Assembly: GCA_002347405.1 (NCBI GenBank)
Contig: DDXB01000047.1
Coordinates: 1-64,000, forward strand
Length of the DNA: 64,000 bases
Source of the DNA: Rhodocyclaceae bacterium UBA2271
GTDB taxonomy: Bacteria > Pseudomonadota > Gammaproteobacteria > Burkholderiales > Rhodocyclaceae
Reading direction: 5' to 3'
Shown here: piece after piece, positions 38,517 through 47,798 of the stretch
Layout: every line of letters begins with the position of its first letter
Numbering within the stretch: the first letter of the stretch is position 1
Translations under genes and position numbers: made by a program
The notes under the pieces: generated by a model
Told to the model about the DNA's origin: nothing
Seen by the model: the letters and a program-made list of their open reading frames with translations, nothing else
Databases searched by the model: none

Positions 38517-40871
38517 ATGAACACCTCCATCACCCTGCTGCTGGGTATCGTCGTCCTGGCAATCGTGGTTGGTCTGTTCCTGATCCGCCCGTTGCGCCGC
38601 ACGCTGATTACCCGGCCAATATTTGCCACTTATCGCAGCCTCCTGCCACAGATGTCGGATACCGAGAAAGAGGCGCTCGAAGCGGGTACCGTCTGGTGGG
38701 AAGGGGAGTTGTTCCGCGGCCGGCCGGACTGGAAAAAGTTGCATGCCTACCCGCGCCCCAAGCTGACTGCCGCTGAACAGTCCTTCCTGGACAATGAGGT
38801 TACTACTGCCTGCAGCCTGGTCGATGACTGGCAGGTAACGCACGAACTCCACGACATGCCCGAAGCAGCCTGGCGCTACCTCAAGGACAAGGGCTTCCTT
38901 GGCATGATCATTCCGAAGCGCTATGGTGGCCTGGAATTCTCCGCCTATGCACATTCGCAGGTGATCACCAAGCTTTCCACCCGCTCGTCGGCAATGGCCG
39001 TATCGGTGATGGTGCCGAATTCGCTCGGCCCGGCCGAACTGCTGCTGCACTACGGTACCGAGGAACAGAAAAACCACTATCTGCCGCGGCTGGCCAAGGG
39101 CATCGAAGTGCCGGCTTTCGCGCTGACCAGTCCGTGGGCCGGTTCCGACGCTGCCTCGATCCCCGATAGCGGCATTGTCTGCAAGGGCATGTGGCAGGGC
39201 AAGGAAGTGCTTGGCATGCGCGTGACCTGGGACAAGCGCTACATCACGCTGGCGCCGCTGTGCACCATCCTCGGCCTGGCTGTCCGCCTGTTCGACCCGG
39301 ACGGTTTGCTGGGTGACAAGAAGGATATCGGCATCACCTGCGCACTGGTTCCTTACGATCATCCTGGTGTGGATACCGGCCGCCGGCATTTTCCGCTCAA
39401 CGCGATGTTCACCACCGGCCCTACGCGCGGCACGGATGTCTTCATGCCGCTCGATTTCATCATCGGCGGGCCGGCGAATGCCGGCCAGGGCTGGCGCATG
39501 CTGATGGAATGTCTGGCGGCGGGTCGCTCGATTTCGCTGCCATCGTCGCATATCGGCATGGCACAGATGACGGCACGTGCCGTCGGCGGTTACGCCCGCG
39601 TGCGCAGTCAGTTCAAGCTGGCGCTGGGCCGCTTCGAGGGCGTCGAAGAGGGGCTGACGCGTATCGGCGCCTACACGTACCTTATGGACGCCACGCGCAG
39701 GATGACGGCCGGTGCCGTCGATCTGGGCGAGAAGCCGTCGGTGGTTTCTGCCATCGCCAAATATCACGTCACCGAGCGCGCTCGTCAGGTAGTGAATGAC
39801 GGCATGGATATCATCGGCGGCAAGGGCATCTGCCTCGGCCCGTCCAATTTCCTCGGCCGCGCCTACCAGCAGGTGCCGATCGGCATTACCGTCGAAGGCG
39901 CCAACATCCTGACCCGCTCCCTGATCATTTTCGGGCAAGGCGCGATCCGCTGCCATCCTTATCTGCTCCCCGAAATGCAGGCTGCGCAGAATCCAGATGA
40001 AAAGAGGGGCCTCGTCGATTTTGACCGGGCGCTGTGGGCGCATATCGGCTTTACCATCAGAAACGGGTTTTATGCACTTTGGCTGGGCATGACCGGTTCG
40101 CACTTCGTCCCGGTGGGTGCCAGCGTGGCGCCCGAAATGCGCCGCTATTACCAGCAACTCACCCGCTTCTCGTCGGCCTTCGCCTTCCTCACGGATATTT
40201 CGCTGCTGGTGCTGGGTGGCAGTGCCAAGCGCCGTGAGAAGATTTCCGGACGGCTTGGCGACATCCTCGCGCAGATGTACCTGATGTCCTGCACCTTGAA
40301 ACGCTATGAGGATGAAGGTCGCCAGCAGGCCGATGCCCCATTGGCCCATTGGGCGATCTGGGATTCAATGTACAAGGCGCAGCAGGCTTTCGAAGGCGTG
40401 ATCGCCAATTTCCCGATCCGTTTCGTCGGTGCCATCCTGCATCGCAGCATCTTTCCCTGGGGTTATCCCTATGTATTCCCCTCCGACGACCTGGGCCAGG
40501 AGGTCGCCAAGGCCATGATCGCACCGTCGGCGACGCGCGACCGCCTGACGGCCGAATGCTATTTGCCGCCCTCAGAGAACGAGCCGGTCGGCGCCATTGA
40601 GTTGGCATTGCTGGCGACGCTGGAAGCCGAGCCGATCGAAGCGAAGATTCGCGAGGCCGAAAAGTCTGGCCGTTTCGAGGGCGATCCGCGCGCCAACGTG
40701 CGCGATATCGCGGTGGTTGCTGCCGAGCAGGGCGTGATTTCAACGGCCGAATATGAGGTGATGAAGCGCCGTAATGCCTTGCGCGATATCGTTGTGCGCG
40801 TCGACGATTTTCCGTTCGACTTCGGTGTGGCGACGGCCAACAAGCCTCCCGCATCCCGCATGGGGGACTGA
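38517..40871 (+). CDS. fadE: Membrane-anchored acyl-CoA dehydrogenase FadE
   Basis: First step of beta-oxidation: FAD-dependent desaturation of acyl-CoA to trans-2-enoyl-CoA. 784 aa against 814 in E. coli FadE. N-terminal membrane segment (ITLLLGIVVLAIVVGLFLI), then the dehydrogenase core (FALTSPWAGSDAASIPDSG; MDIIGGKGICLGPSNFLG; ITVEGANILTRSLIIFGQGA) and the FadE-specific C-terminal domain (DIAVVAAEQGVISTAEYEVM). A good ribosome site (caggag) supports the start. The thiolase gene starts 2 nt after the stop: one operon. Confidence 0.96.
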   Translation: MNTSITLLLGIVVLAIVVGLFLIRPLRRTLITRPIFATYRSLLPQMSDTEKEALEAGTVWWEGELFRGRPDWKKLHAYPRPKLTAAEQSFLDNEVTTACSLVDDWQVTHELHDMPEAAWRYLKDKGFLGMIIPKRYGGLEFSAYAHSQVITKLSTRSSAMAVSVMVPNSLGPAELLLHYGTEEQKNHYLPRLAKGIEVPAFALTSPWAGSDAASIPDSGIVCKGMWQGKEVLGMRVTWDKRYITLAPLCTILGLAVRLFDPDGLLGDKKDIGITCALVPYDHPGVDTGRRHFPLNAMFTTGPTRGTDVFMPLDFIIGGPANAGQGWRMLMECLAAGRSISLPSSHIGMAQMTARAVGGYARVRSQFKLALGRFEGVEEGLTRIGAYTYLMDATRRMTAGAVDLGEKPSVVSAIAKYHVTERARQVVNDGMDIIGGKGICLGPSNFLGRAYQQVPIGITVEGANILTRSLIIFGQGAIRCHPYLLPEMQAAQNPDEKRGLVDFDRALWAHIGFTIRNGFYALWLGMTGSHFVPVGASVAPEMRRYYQQLTRFSSAFAFLTDISLLVLGGSAKRREKISGRLGDILAQMYLMSCTLKRYEDEGRQQADAPLAHWAIWDSMYKAQQAFEGVIANFPIRFVGAILHRSIFPWGYPYVFPSDDLGQEVAKAMIAPSATRDRLTAECYLPPSENEPVGAIELALLATLEAEPIEAKIREAEKSGRFEGDPRANVRDIAVVAAEQGVISTAEYEVMKRRNALRDIVVRVDDFPFDFGVATANKPPASRMGD

Positions 40872-40873
40872 AC

Positions 40874-42160
40874 ATGTCAGGGAAAGCGATATATGTCGTC
40901 GACGGTGCGCGCACGCCGTTCCTGAAGGCCAGGACCGGCCCCGGCCCGTTTGCCGCTTCCGATCTGGCGACGCAGGCCGGCCGCGCGCTGCTGCTGCGCC
41001 AGCCCTTTGCCCCGCAGGACCTTGACGAGGTCATCCTCGGCTGTGCCGCGCCCTCGCCGGATGAAACCAACATCGGTCGCCTGGTGGCGCTGCGTCTCGG
41101 TTGTGGCCACAAGGTGCCGGCTTGGACAGTGATGCGCAACTGCGCATCGGGCATGCAGGCCATCGATTCCGCCATGGTGAATATCCAGGCGGGCCGTTCC
41201 GAGCTGGTGTTGGCGGGCGGCGTCGATGCGCTGTCGCGCGCGCCGCTGCTGTATTCCGACACCATGGTGCACTGGTTCGCCGCCATGATGCAGATGCGGA
41301 CGTTGGGACAAAAGCTTGGCCATTTCCTGAAACTCAAACCCGCCGCGCTGTTCTCTCCCGTGATCGGGCTGATGAAGGGCCTGACCGATCCGATGGTCGG
41401 TCTCCTGATGGGGCAGACGGCGGAAAACCTTGCCTGGAAGTTTGCTATCACGCGCCAGCAGATGGATGAATTTTCGGTACGCAGCCATCAGCGGGCACTG
41501 GCCGGGCGGGCGGTCGGGCATTTCGACGAGGTCGTACCGCTGGTGGATGCCAACGGCACGGTTTATGCCGTGGATGACGGCGTGCGCGATGACGCCAGTC
41601 TGTCCGGCATGGCCAAACCGAAACCGTTTTTCGACAAGAAGTACGGCAACATCACGGCCGCCAACAGCTCGCAGATTACCGATGGCGCCGCCTGGGTGCT
41701 GCTCGCCAGCGAGGCAGCCGTCGCCCGCTGGAACTTGCAGCCGCTCGGCCGCATCGTCGACAGTCAGTGGGCCGGTCTTGACCCGGCCATGATGGGTCTT
41801 GGCCCGGTCCATGCGTCAACGCCGCTGCTGCAGCGTAACAAGCTGACGCTGGCCGACATCGATTACTGGGAGCTGAACGAAGCCTTTGCCGCGCAGGTGC
41901 TGGCCTGTCAGGCCGCGTGGCAGGACGATGCCTATTGCCGCGAGCAGCTCGACTTGCCGGGCGCGCTGGGCGTGCTTGATGACAGCCGCCTGAATGTCGA
42001 TGGCGGAGCGGTGGCGATCGGCCATCCGGTCGGCGCTTCGGGAACGCGCATCGTGCTGCACCTGCTGCATGTACTGCGGCGTGAGAAAGCCAAACGCGGC
42101 ATCGCCACCATCTGTATCGGTGGTGGTCTGGGCGGCGCCATGTTGGTGGAGGCCTGTTGA
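40874..42160 (+). CDS. Acetyl-CoA C-acyltransferase (thiolase, FadI-like)
   Basis: Cleaves 3-ketoacyl-CoA to acetyl-CoA and a shortened acyl-CoA. 428 aa. The nucleophile is C90 in RNCASGMQAID; the second half has NEAFAAQV, IGHPVGASGTRIV and the second cysteine in TICIGGGLGGAM. The slightly long length fits the FadI/trifunctional partner type. It lies between fadE and fadB with 1-2 nt gaps, so translation is probably coupled. Confidence 0.95.
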   Translation: MSGKAIYVVDGARTPFLKARTGPGPFAASDLATQAGRALLLRQPFAPQDLDEVILGCAAPSPDETNIGRLVALRLGCGHKVPAWTVMRNCASGMQAIDSAMVNIQAGRSELVLAGGVDALSRAPLLYSDTMVHWFAAMMQMRTLGQKLGHFLKLKPAALFSPVIGLMKGLTDPMVGLLMGQTAENLAWKFAITRQQMDEFSVRSHQRALAGRAVGHFDEVVPLVDANGTVYAVDDGVRDDASLSGMAKPKPFFDKKYGNITAANSSQITDGAAWVLLASEAAVARWNLQPLGRIVDSQWAGLDPAMMGLGPVHASTPLLQRNKLTLADIDYWELNEAFAAQVLACQAAWQDDAYCREQLDLPGALGVLDDSRLNVDGGAVAIGHPVGASGTRIVLHLLHVLRREKAKRGIATICIGGGLGGAMLVEAC

Positions 42161-42161
42161 G

Positions 42162-44114
42162 ATGAAAAACTGGCAAATTGAACGCGACGAAAATGATCTG
42201 GTTTGGGCCACCCTCGACCGGGCCGGAGAATCCACCAATGCCCTGTCGGCCGAAGTGCTGGCCGAATTCAGGGAGCTGCTCGACCAACTGGACCAAACAC
42301 CACCCAAAGGCCTGATCATCCGTTCGGGCAAGGCGGCAGGATTCATTGCCGGCGCCGACATCCAGGAATTCACCCAGCTGGATAGCGCCGCAAAAGGCCG
42401 GGCGTTGATCGCCCGCGGCTGGGACCTGTTCAACCGGCTGGCTGGCGTGCCCTATCCGACGCTGGCGCTGGTGCGCGGCCACTGCCTGGGCGGCGGACTG
42501 GAATTGTCACTCGCCTGCCGTTACCTGCTGGCAGTCGACGAGCCGGGCACGAAATTCGGCTTGCCGGAAGTGATGCTCGGCATCTTTCCGGGCTGGGGCG
42601 GCATGTTGCGCCTGCCGCAGCGCATCGGGCCGGCGGCAGCGCTGGATCTGATGCTGACCGGCAAGACGCTGGATGCCAAGCGTGCCAAACGCATGGGTCT
42701 CGCCGACGAAGCGGTGCCGCCGCGTGTCATGACCGCTGCCGCGCGCCAGTTGGTGTTGTCCGGTCAGCCGCGCCGCAAGCTGCCCCTGTTGCAACGGCTC
42801 TTGAATGGCCCGCTGAAATTCGTCGTTGCCAACGGCGCGCGCAAGCAGGTTGCCAAAAAGGCCCGGCCGGAACACTACCCGGCGCCCTACGCGATCATCG
42901 ACCTGTGGGCGAAACACCAAGGCAACGCCCTGGCGGCGCCCGAGGTGCTTGACCGCATTATCAATTCCTCGACGGCGCGCAATCTGGTTCGGGTCTTTTT
43001 CCTGCAGGAGCGTTTGAAGAGTTTCGGCAAGGAATCCGACTTCAAGGCAAAGCGTGTGCATGTGATCGGCGCCGGCACGATGGGTGGCGACATCGCCGCC
43101 TGGTGCGTGTTGCGTGGCATGACCGTGAGCCTGCAGGATCAGGATTTGGAGCGTATCGCTCCGGCCCTTAAACGTGCCCATGCGCTGTTCACCCGGCGCC
43201 TGCGCGAACCCTTGCGGGTGCGCGAGGCCTTCGATCGGCTGATTCCGGACGCGAACGGGGCCGGCGTGGCGCATGCCGATGTCGTCATCGAGGCGATCTT
43301 CGAGAATGTCGAAGCCAAGCACGCGCTGTTCCGTGTACTGGAACCGCAGATGAAACCAGGAGCGGTGCTGGCGACCAATACTTCCAGTCTGCGGCTGGAA
43401 GATTTGCGCACCGTGCTCAAGCAACCCGAACGCCTGGTCGGTATCCACTTCTTCAACCCGGTGGCGATGATGCCCCTGGTCGAGGTCGTCGCGGCAGAGG
43501 GTGCCGATCCGGCGATAGTGCAGGCGGCCTATGCCTTTGTCCGGCAGATCGACAAGCTGCCGCTGCCGGTCAGGAGCATGCCGGGCTTTCTCGTCAATGC
43601 CGTGCTGGCACCTTACATGCTGGCGGCGATGCGCGCGGTCGATTCAGGCGTTCCGCCGGAAGTTGTGGATGAGGCCATGCTCGCCTTCGGCATGCCGATG
43701 GGCCCGATCGAACTGGCCGACACCGTTGGCCTCGACATCGCGCTGGCGGCCGGCAAGCAATTGGCCGACGGTGCCGAACCACCACAATGCCTGCTCGCTT
43801 TCGTCGAGAAAAAACAGCTGGGCAAGAAAACCGGACAGGGTTTCTACGACTGGAGCAGCGGCAAGGCGAAGAAAGTCGGCGCTGGCGGACTGGTGGGCGC
43901 CCCACCCGCGCCAAAAGTCGGCGCTGGCGGGACGGCGATACCAGCTGGCCTCGCCGCGAGCCTGGTCAAACCACTGATCGATCGCACCGAAAAACTGGTT
44001 GCCGACGGTGTCGTTGCCGATGCCGAGTTGGCCGATGCGGGCGTGATCTTTGGCACCGGCTTTGCGCCATTTACCGGTGGACCGCTGAAGTATCGGGAGG
44101 ATGCGGGGTGGTAG
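42162..44114 (+). CDS. fadB: Enoyl-CoA hydratase / 3-hydroxyacyl-CoA dehydrogenase (FadB/FadJ type)
   Basis: 650 aa, order hydratase then dehydrogenase. The hydratase part has AGFIAGADIQEF and RGHCLGGGLELSLACRYLLA. The NAD-binding site is VIGAGTMGGDIA (G303), then HFFNPVAMMPLVEVV and GQGFYDW. The ATG at 42162 lies directly after the thiolase stop; earlier starts lie inside the thiolase. Odd feature: residues 571-592, just after the GQGFYDW motif, are encoded by two short repeats in tandem (KVGAGGLV and KVGAGGTA with a short proline-rich spacer), giving a glycine-rich loop. The frame remains open and the C-terminal domain continues. Confidence 0.95.
   Translation: MKNWQIERDENDLVWATLDRAGESTNALSAEVLAEFRELLDQLDQTPPKGLIIRSGKAAGFIAGADIQEFTQLDSAAKGRALIARGWDLFNRLAGVPYPTLALVRGHCLGGGLELSLACRYLLAVDEPGTKFGLPEVMLGIFPGWGGMLRLPQRIGPAAALDLMLTGKTLDAKRAKRMGLADEAVPPRVMTAAARQLVLSGQPRRKLPLLQRLLNGPLKFVVANGARKQVAKKARPEHYPAPYAIIDLWAKHQGNALAAPEVLDRIINSSTARNLVRVFFLQERLKSFGKESDFKAKRVHVIGAGTMGGDIAAWCVLRGMTVSLQDQDLERIAPALKRAHALFTRRLREPLRVREAFDRLIPDANGAGVAHADVVIEAIFENVEAKHALFRVLEPQMKPGAVLATNTSSLRLEDLRTVLKQPERLVGIHFFNPVAMMPLVEVVAAEGADPAIVQAAYAFVRQIDKLPLPVRSMPGFLVNAVLAPYMLAAMRAVDSGVPPEVVDEAMLAFGMPMGPIELADTVGLDIALAAGKQLADGAEPPQCLLAFVEKKQLGKKTGQGFYDWSSGKAKKVGAGGLVGAPPAPKVGAGGTAIPAGLAASLVKPLIDRTEKLVADGVVADAELADAGVIFGTGFAPFTGGPLKYREDAGW
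43871..43937 (+). repeat. Two short dispersed repeats in frame in fadB
   Basis: Copy at 43871-43889 matches the core up to ggcgga; copy at 43913-43937 is a perfect 25-mer. Both are read as KVGAGG. The 23-nt spacer (ctggtgggcgccccacccgc and 3 more) encodes LVGAPPAP. Confidence 0.93.
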
Positions 44115-44136
44115 CGAAAACAGGGTAACCGTGACT

Positions 44137-44371
44137 CCGTCACCCCGGCGTAAGCCGGGGTCCAGACGGCTGAACCACCCTAAAAACTCAGTTCTCACCA
44201 CGGAGTTCACGGAGAACACGGAGGAAGGCAGCAAGCGGACAAAATGTGGGCGCACCAGACGGGTGACGCTCATAGAATCCGCAAGGATTATTTTTGCTCC
44301 GTGATCTCCGTGTCCTCCGTGGTTAACAGCTTTTGCTGGGATCACTGGATTCCGGCTTACGCCGGAATGAC
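44137..44371. mobile_element. MITE-like element, copy 2, nested between two REP half-sites
   Basis: REP half-sites at 44137-44165 (gtca-ccccggc-gtaa-gccgggg-tccag) and 44345-44371 (ctgga-ttccggc-ttac-gccggaa-tgac) are inverted relative to each other, as in the compact REPIN at 9121-9202, but here the spacer holds a ~165-bp element (44178-44342) homologous to 37538-37706. Inner arms: caccacggagttcacggaga and gtgtcctccgtggt. No gene. It fills the convergent gap between fadB and the RND gene. Confidence 0.75.
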
Positions 44372-44385
44372 ATCAACGGGGTTGA

Positions 44386-46743
44386 TCAGTTTCCTGTCTG
44401 ATCAGCCGTTGCTGCTGTTTCGTGCTTCTTCTTCAGCAGCAGCGCGGCTAGTGCCGGCAGCAGCAGCAACGCCCCCAGCATATTGACGAGGAACATGAAG
44501 GCCAGCAGGATGCCCATGTCAGCCTGGAATTTGAGTGCCGAAAAGGCCCAGGTGCCCACGCCGATGGCCATCGTTGCGGCGGTGAACGCGATTGCCGTGC
44601 CGCGTTGGCGGAGCGCCAGATAGAAGGCAGTGGACAGTTTGCGGCCACGCGCCATGGCGTTGGCCATGCGTTCGTAAAGATAGATGCCGTAGTCGACGCC
44701 GACGCCGACGCCGAGGGCGATCACCGGCAGCGTCGATACCTTGAGGCCAATGCCGAGCAGCGCCATCAGCGCATTGCAGAGTACGGCGACGATGGTCAGC
44801 GGCAGGACGATGCAGAGGGTCGCCTGCCAGGAGCGGAACTCGAGGAAGCACAACAGGCTGATCGAACCGAACAGCAGCAGCAGCATGGTGACTTCGGCGG
44901 CATCGACCGCCTCGTTGGTCGCCACCATGACCCCCACATTGCCCGAGGCCAGCTTGAATTCGAGGTTTTCCGAGGGGTTCGCCGCGATGAATTTCTTGAT
45001 CTCCTTGACGATGTGCGCAATCGTCGTGCCCTGATGGTCGTGGGTGAAAATCATCACCTGCATCGAATTGCAATCGGTGTTGAGCAAGCCGGTGCTGGTG
45101 TCGATCGGCGTCACCGACTGGGCGAGGATCGATGGGTCGCGCGACAGGACGCGCCAGCGCGGGTTGCCTTCGTTCCATCCGGCATTGACGATCTTCGCCA
45201 TGCCGGGCAGCGACAGCACACCCTGCACGCCGTGGACGTTCTTCATCGTCATTTCGAAGCGGTCGATCAGGCTCATGACATCGTGATGCGTGCAGGCGCC
45301 ATCGACGTTGCGCGACTGGGCGATGACCGACAGCACATCGACGCCAATCGAGAACGAATCAACGATCGCCGCGGTATCGCGGTTGTAGCGGGAGTCGTCG
45401 TGCAGTTCCGGAATGCCCTTGCCCAGATCGCCGGTGCGCAGGTCGCGCGCCAACCAGGTGGCTGTCGCCAGCAGCAGCGCTGCCAGCAACAGCACGCGCA
45501 ACGCCAGGCGCGGTTCGGCAAAGCGCTTGAGCGACATCCAGAGTCGGTCGCCGCCGCGTTTCTTGCCGCTTGAACGCTTTATTTCATCGGGTGACAGGCT
45601 CATCCAGGAGAGCAGGATCGTCAGCAGCATCTTGTTGGTGACGATCATCAGTGCTACGCCGAGGCTGGCGGTGATCGCCAGTTCGCGCACGATGTCGATC
45701 TGGATGTAGAGGATGACGATGAAACCGAGCGCATTGGCGAGCAGGGCCATCGCGCCCGGCATGAACAGCTTGAGGAACGAGTTGTGCGCGGCGGCCAGTC
45801 CGTCGACGCCATTCAGCACCTCGATTTGCCAGGCATTTGTCATCTGCACGGCATGACTGACGCCGATCGAGAAGATCAGGAACGGCACCAGGATCGACAG
45901 GGGGTCGATGCCGAAGCCGAGCAGCGGCAGCAAGCCGAGCAGCCAGATCACCGGAATCATCGCGCAGACCAGCGCCACGGCGCTCAACTTGGCGGAGCCG
46001 GAATACCAGTACAGCAGCGCTGCGGTGATCGCGAAAGCAATCACGAAAAACTCCAGCACTCCGCGTGCACCCTCGGTAATGTCGCCGACCGCCTTGGCGA
46101 AGCCGATGATGTGCACCTTGAGTCCGGATTCCTTTTGATGGGTGGCGCGGATCTTCTCGAGTTGTTCCGATACCGCGACATAGTCCAGCCTGGCGCCGGT
46201 CGTCGGGTCAATTTCCAACAGTTCGGCGCTGACCAGCGCCCCCCTGAAGTCATTCGATACCAGCCGGCCGACGCGGCCCGATTTGAGCACGTTGGCGCGC
46301 ACGGTCTCCATGTCTTCGGCGCTGCCGCTGAAATCGGCCGGAATGATGTTGCCACCCGCGAAGCCGTCCTCGACCACCTCGATGAAGCGGGCGTTCGGCG
46401 TAAATAACGAGGTCACCGTGGCGCGATCGACGCCGGGGATGAAGAACACTGCGTCGGTCACCGCCTTGAGCGTTTGTAAAAACTCGGGGTTGTAGATGTC
46501 CCCTTCCTGCTGGCGCAAGGCGACCAGAATGCGGTTGGCACCGCCGAAGGTCTTCTGGTACGCAGTGAACGTCTGCATGTATTCATGCTTGAGCGGGATC
46601 ATCTTCTCGAAACCCGCGTCGACCCGCAGATGGGTAGCCGACCAGATCAGCCCGACAGTGATCAGCACAAACAGGGCCAGGAAGCTGCGCCGCCATGAAA
46701 ACAGCAGGTTCCCGATGGCGCGCACGACCAGGTTCGCGGTCAT
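44386..46743 (-). CDS. RND-superfamily (MMPL/HAE-3 type) transporter
   Basis: 785 aa inner-membrane protein. Membrane segment at about 20-38, a periplasmic domain, then a block of five segments; the pattern repeats in the second half (LCIVLPLTIVAVLCNALMAL; GVGVGVDYGIYLYERMANAM, with the conserved charged residues of transporter halves). This is the lipid/hydrophobe branch rather than the three-component AcrB branch; no adaptor is adjacent. It shares ATGA with the YCF48-like gene upstream. With DUF1329 and DUF1302 it forms a set that recurs in degraders of hydrophobic compounds, from my knowledge of such clusters. Cargo unknown. Confidence 0.9.
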   Translation of the reverse strand: MTANLVVRAIGNLLFSWRRSFLALFVLITVGLIWSATHLRVDAGFEKMIPLKHEYMQTFTAYQKTFGGANRILVALRQQEGDIYNPEFLQTLKAVTDAVFFIPGVDRATVTSLFTPNARFIEVVEDGFAGGNIIPADFSGSAEDMETVRANVLKSGRVGRLVSNDFRGALVSAELLEIDPTTGARLDYVAVSEQLEKIRATHQKESGLKVHIIGFAKAVGDITEGARGVLEFFVIAFAITAALLYWYSGSAKLSAVALVCAMIPVIWLLGLLPLLGFGIDPLSILVPFLIFSIGVSHAVQMTNAWQIEVLNGVDGLAAAHNSFLKLFMPGAMALLANALGFIVILYIQIDIVRELAITASLGVALMIVTNKMLLTILLSWMSLSPDEIKRSSGKKRGGDRLWMSLKRFAEPRLALRVLLLAALLLATATWLARDLRTGDLGKGIPELHDDSRYNRDTAAIVDSFSIGVDVLSVIAQSRNVDGACTHHDVMSLIDRFEMTMKNVHGVQGVLSLPGMAKIVNAGWNEGNPRWRVLSRDPSILAQSVTPIDTSTGLLNTDCNSMQVMIFTHDHQGTTIAHIVKEIKKFIAANPSENLEFKLASGNVGVMVATNEAVDAAEVTMLLLLFGSISLLCFLEFRSWQATLCIVLPLTIVAVLCNALMALLGIGLKVSTLPVIALGVGVGVDYGIYLYERMANAMARGRKLSTAFYLALRQRGTAIAFTAATMAIGVGTWAFSALKFQADMGILLAFMFLVNMLGALLLLPALAALLLKKKHETAATADQTGN

Positions 46744-47723
46744 GGTTGCCCCCCGCGCGGCAACACGATGCGCGTTGGACCTCCCTCACCAAAAACCAGA
46801 ACGGTGTCCCCGCCACTAATTGCCACGTCTTTCTGCAAGGGGCGTTGCACCGAACTCAGGGTGCGGCTGGCTTGTATCGCTACACGCTTGAAGGAGCGGC
46901 CGTCATCACGGCTGACGAGGACGGTTCCGTTCTGGCCAACCAGCACGACCATGCCATCATCGTGGGTCAGTCCGCCGAACAAGGCGTTTTCGCTGTCCGA
47001 ATCCGCCGCTTGCCAGCTGGCTCCGCGATCCTCGCTGCGGAAGATGTTGCCGCGCATGCCAAAGGCCAGAACACCGCCCTGGGCCAGCGGTAGAAGTCCG
47101 AAAAACGAACCGGTGTAGGGTGAGGCCAAGTTTTCCCACTGCGTACCGTCATCCACGGATCTCAGCAGAGTGCCCGCCTCGCCGGCCAGCAACAGCGTGC
47201 CGTCCGCAAGGCGCGTCAGCGCGTTGAAATGCCGGTCTCCTGCGGTGATCTTGCGCTCGGCCCAAGTCATGCCGCCATCCAGGCTCTCAAAAAATGCGCC
47301 GTAAGCACCAATCGCGATGGCGCGCTGCCTGTCGGTGAACATGACGCGCAGCAATGGCCGCAACTGTTCCGGGTCGCGAAAAACTTCCTGCCAGGTACTT
47401 CCGCCGTTTTCGCTGCGCAGGATGGTCGCATCGTGGCCGACCGCCAGACCGAGTTGCACATCGGCGAAGGCGACGCTGGTCAGCGTGGCATCCGTGGCTG
47501 TCGGCACCTGCCGCCAGAGATCGCCTTCATTGTCGGAAACAAAGATGTAGCCGTGCTCGCCCACTGTGACGAGGCGCTGGCCGGTGCGCTGTGTGTCGAG
47601 CAGCAGGGCATTGCCGATATGGATTTCCGTCGCCGGCATCGGCGGGAGCTTGCGCGCCGAAAAGGCGAAGCTCGCCGCCAGTGCGACAAATATCGCGAAA
47701 CCCAGTCCGATAACCCGGTTCAT
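46740..47723 (-). CDS. YCF48/BNR-repeat beta-propeller protein, secreted
   Basis: 327 aa. N-terminal signal or anchor (VIGLGFAIFVALAASFAFSA), then repeated blades with the Asp-box-like pattern S-x-D-x-G-x-x-W (RSENGGSTWQEVF; ESLDGGMTWAER; RSEDRGASWQAAD; VSRDDGRSFKRV). It resembles the photosystem II assembly factor YCF48 fold but has no photosynthetic role here. It overlaps the RND start by 4 nt, so it is probably a periplasmic partner of that transporter. Confidence 0.85.
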   Translation of the reverse strand: MNRVIGLGFAIFVALAASFAFSARKLPPMPATEIHIGNALLLDTQRTGQRLVTVGEHGYIFVSDNEGDLWRQVPTATDATLTSVAFADVQLGLAVGHDATILRSENGGSTWQEVFRDPEQLRPLLRVMFTDRQRAIAIGAYGAFFESLDGGMTWAERKITAGDRHFNALTRLADGTLLLAGEAGTLLRSVDDGTQWENLASPYTGSFFGLLPLAQGGVLAFGMRGNIFRSEDRGASWQAADSDSENALFGGLTHDDGMVVLVGQNGTVLVSRDDGRSFKRVAIQASRTLSSVQRPLQKDVAISGGDTVLVFGEGGPTRIVLPRGGQP

Positions 47724-47744
47724 TCATTCAATCCAATGGCAAAA

Positions 47745-47779
47745 CCCATCTGCGCGGGCAGACGTCCTGCGCAGATGGG
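47745..47779 (-). terminator. Hairpin inside the DUF1302-RND operon
   Basis: Perfect 11-bp stem cccatctgcgc (47745-47755) / gcgcagatggg (47769-47779), 13-nt loop, in the 75-nt gap between DUF1329 and the YCF48-like gene. No T-tract on the minus strand. It could stabilise or partly terminate the upstream message, giving more of the outer parts than of the transporter. Confidence 0.55.
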
Positions 47780-47798
47780 CGTTGGCGGAATGGTGCGC

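Noticed and set aside
38487..40349. 620-codon frame antisense to fadE
   Set aside because: Shadow of fadE; no recognisable domain.
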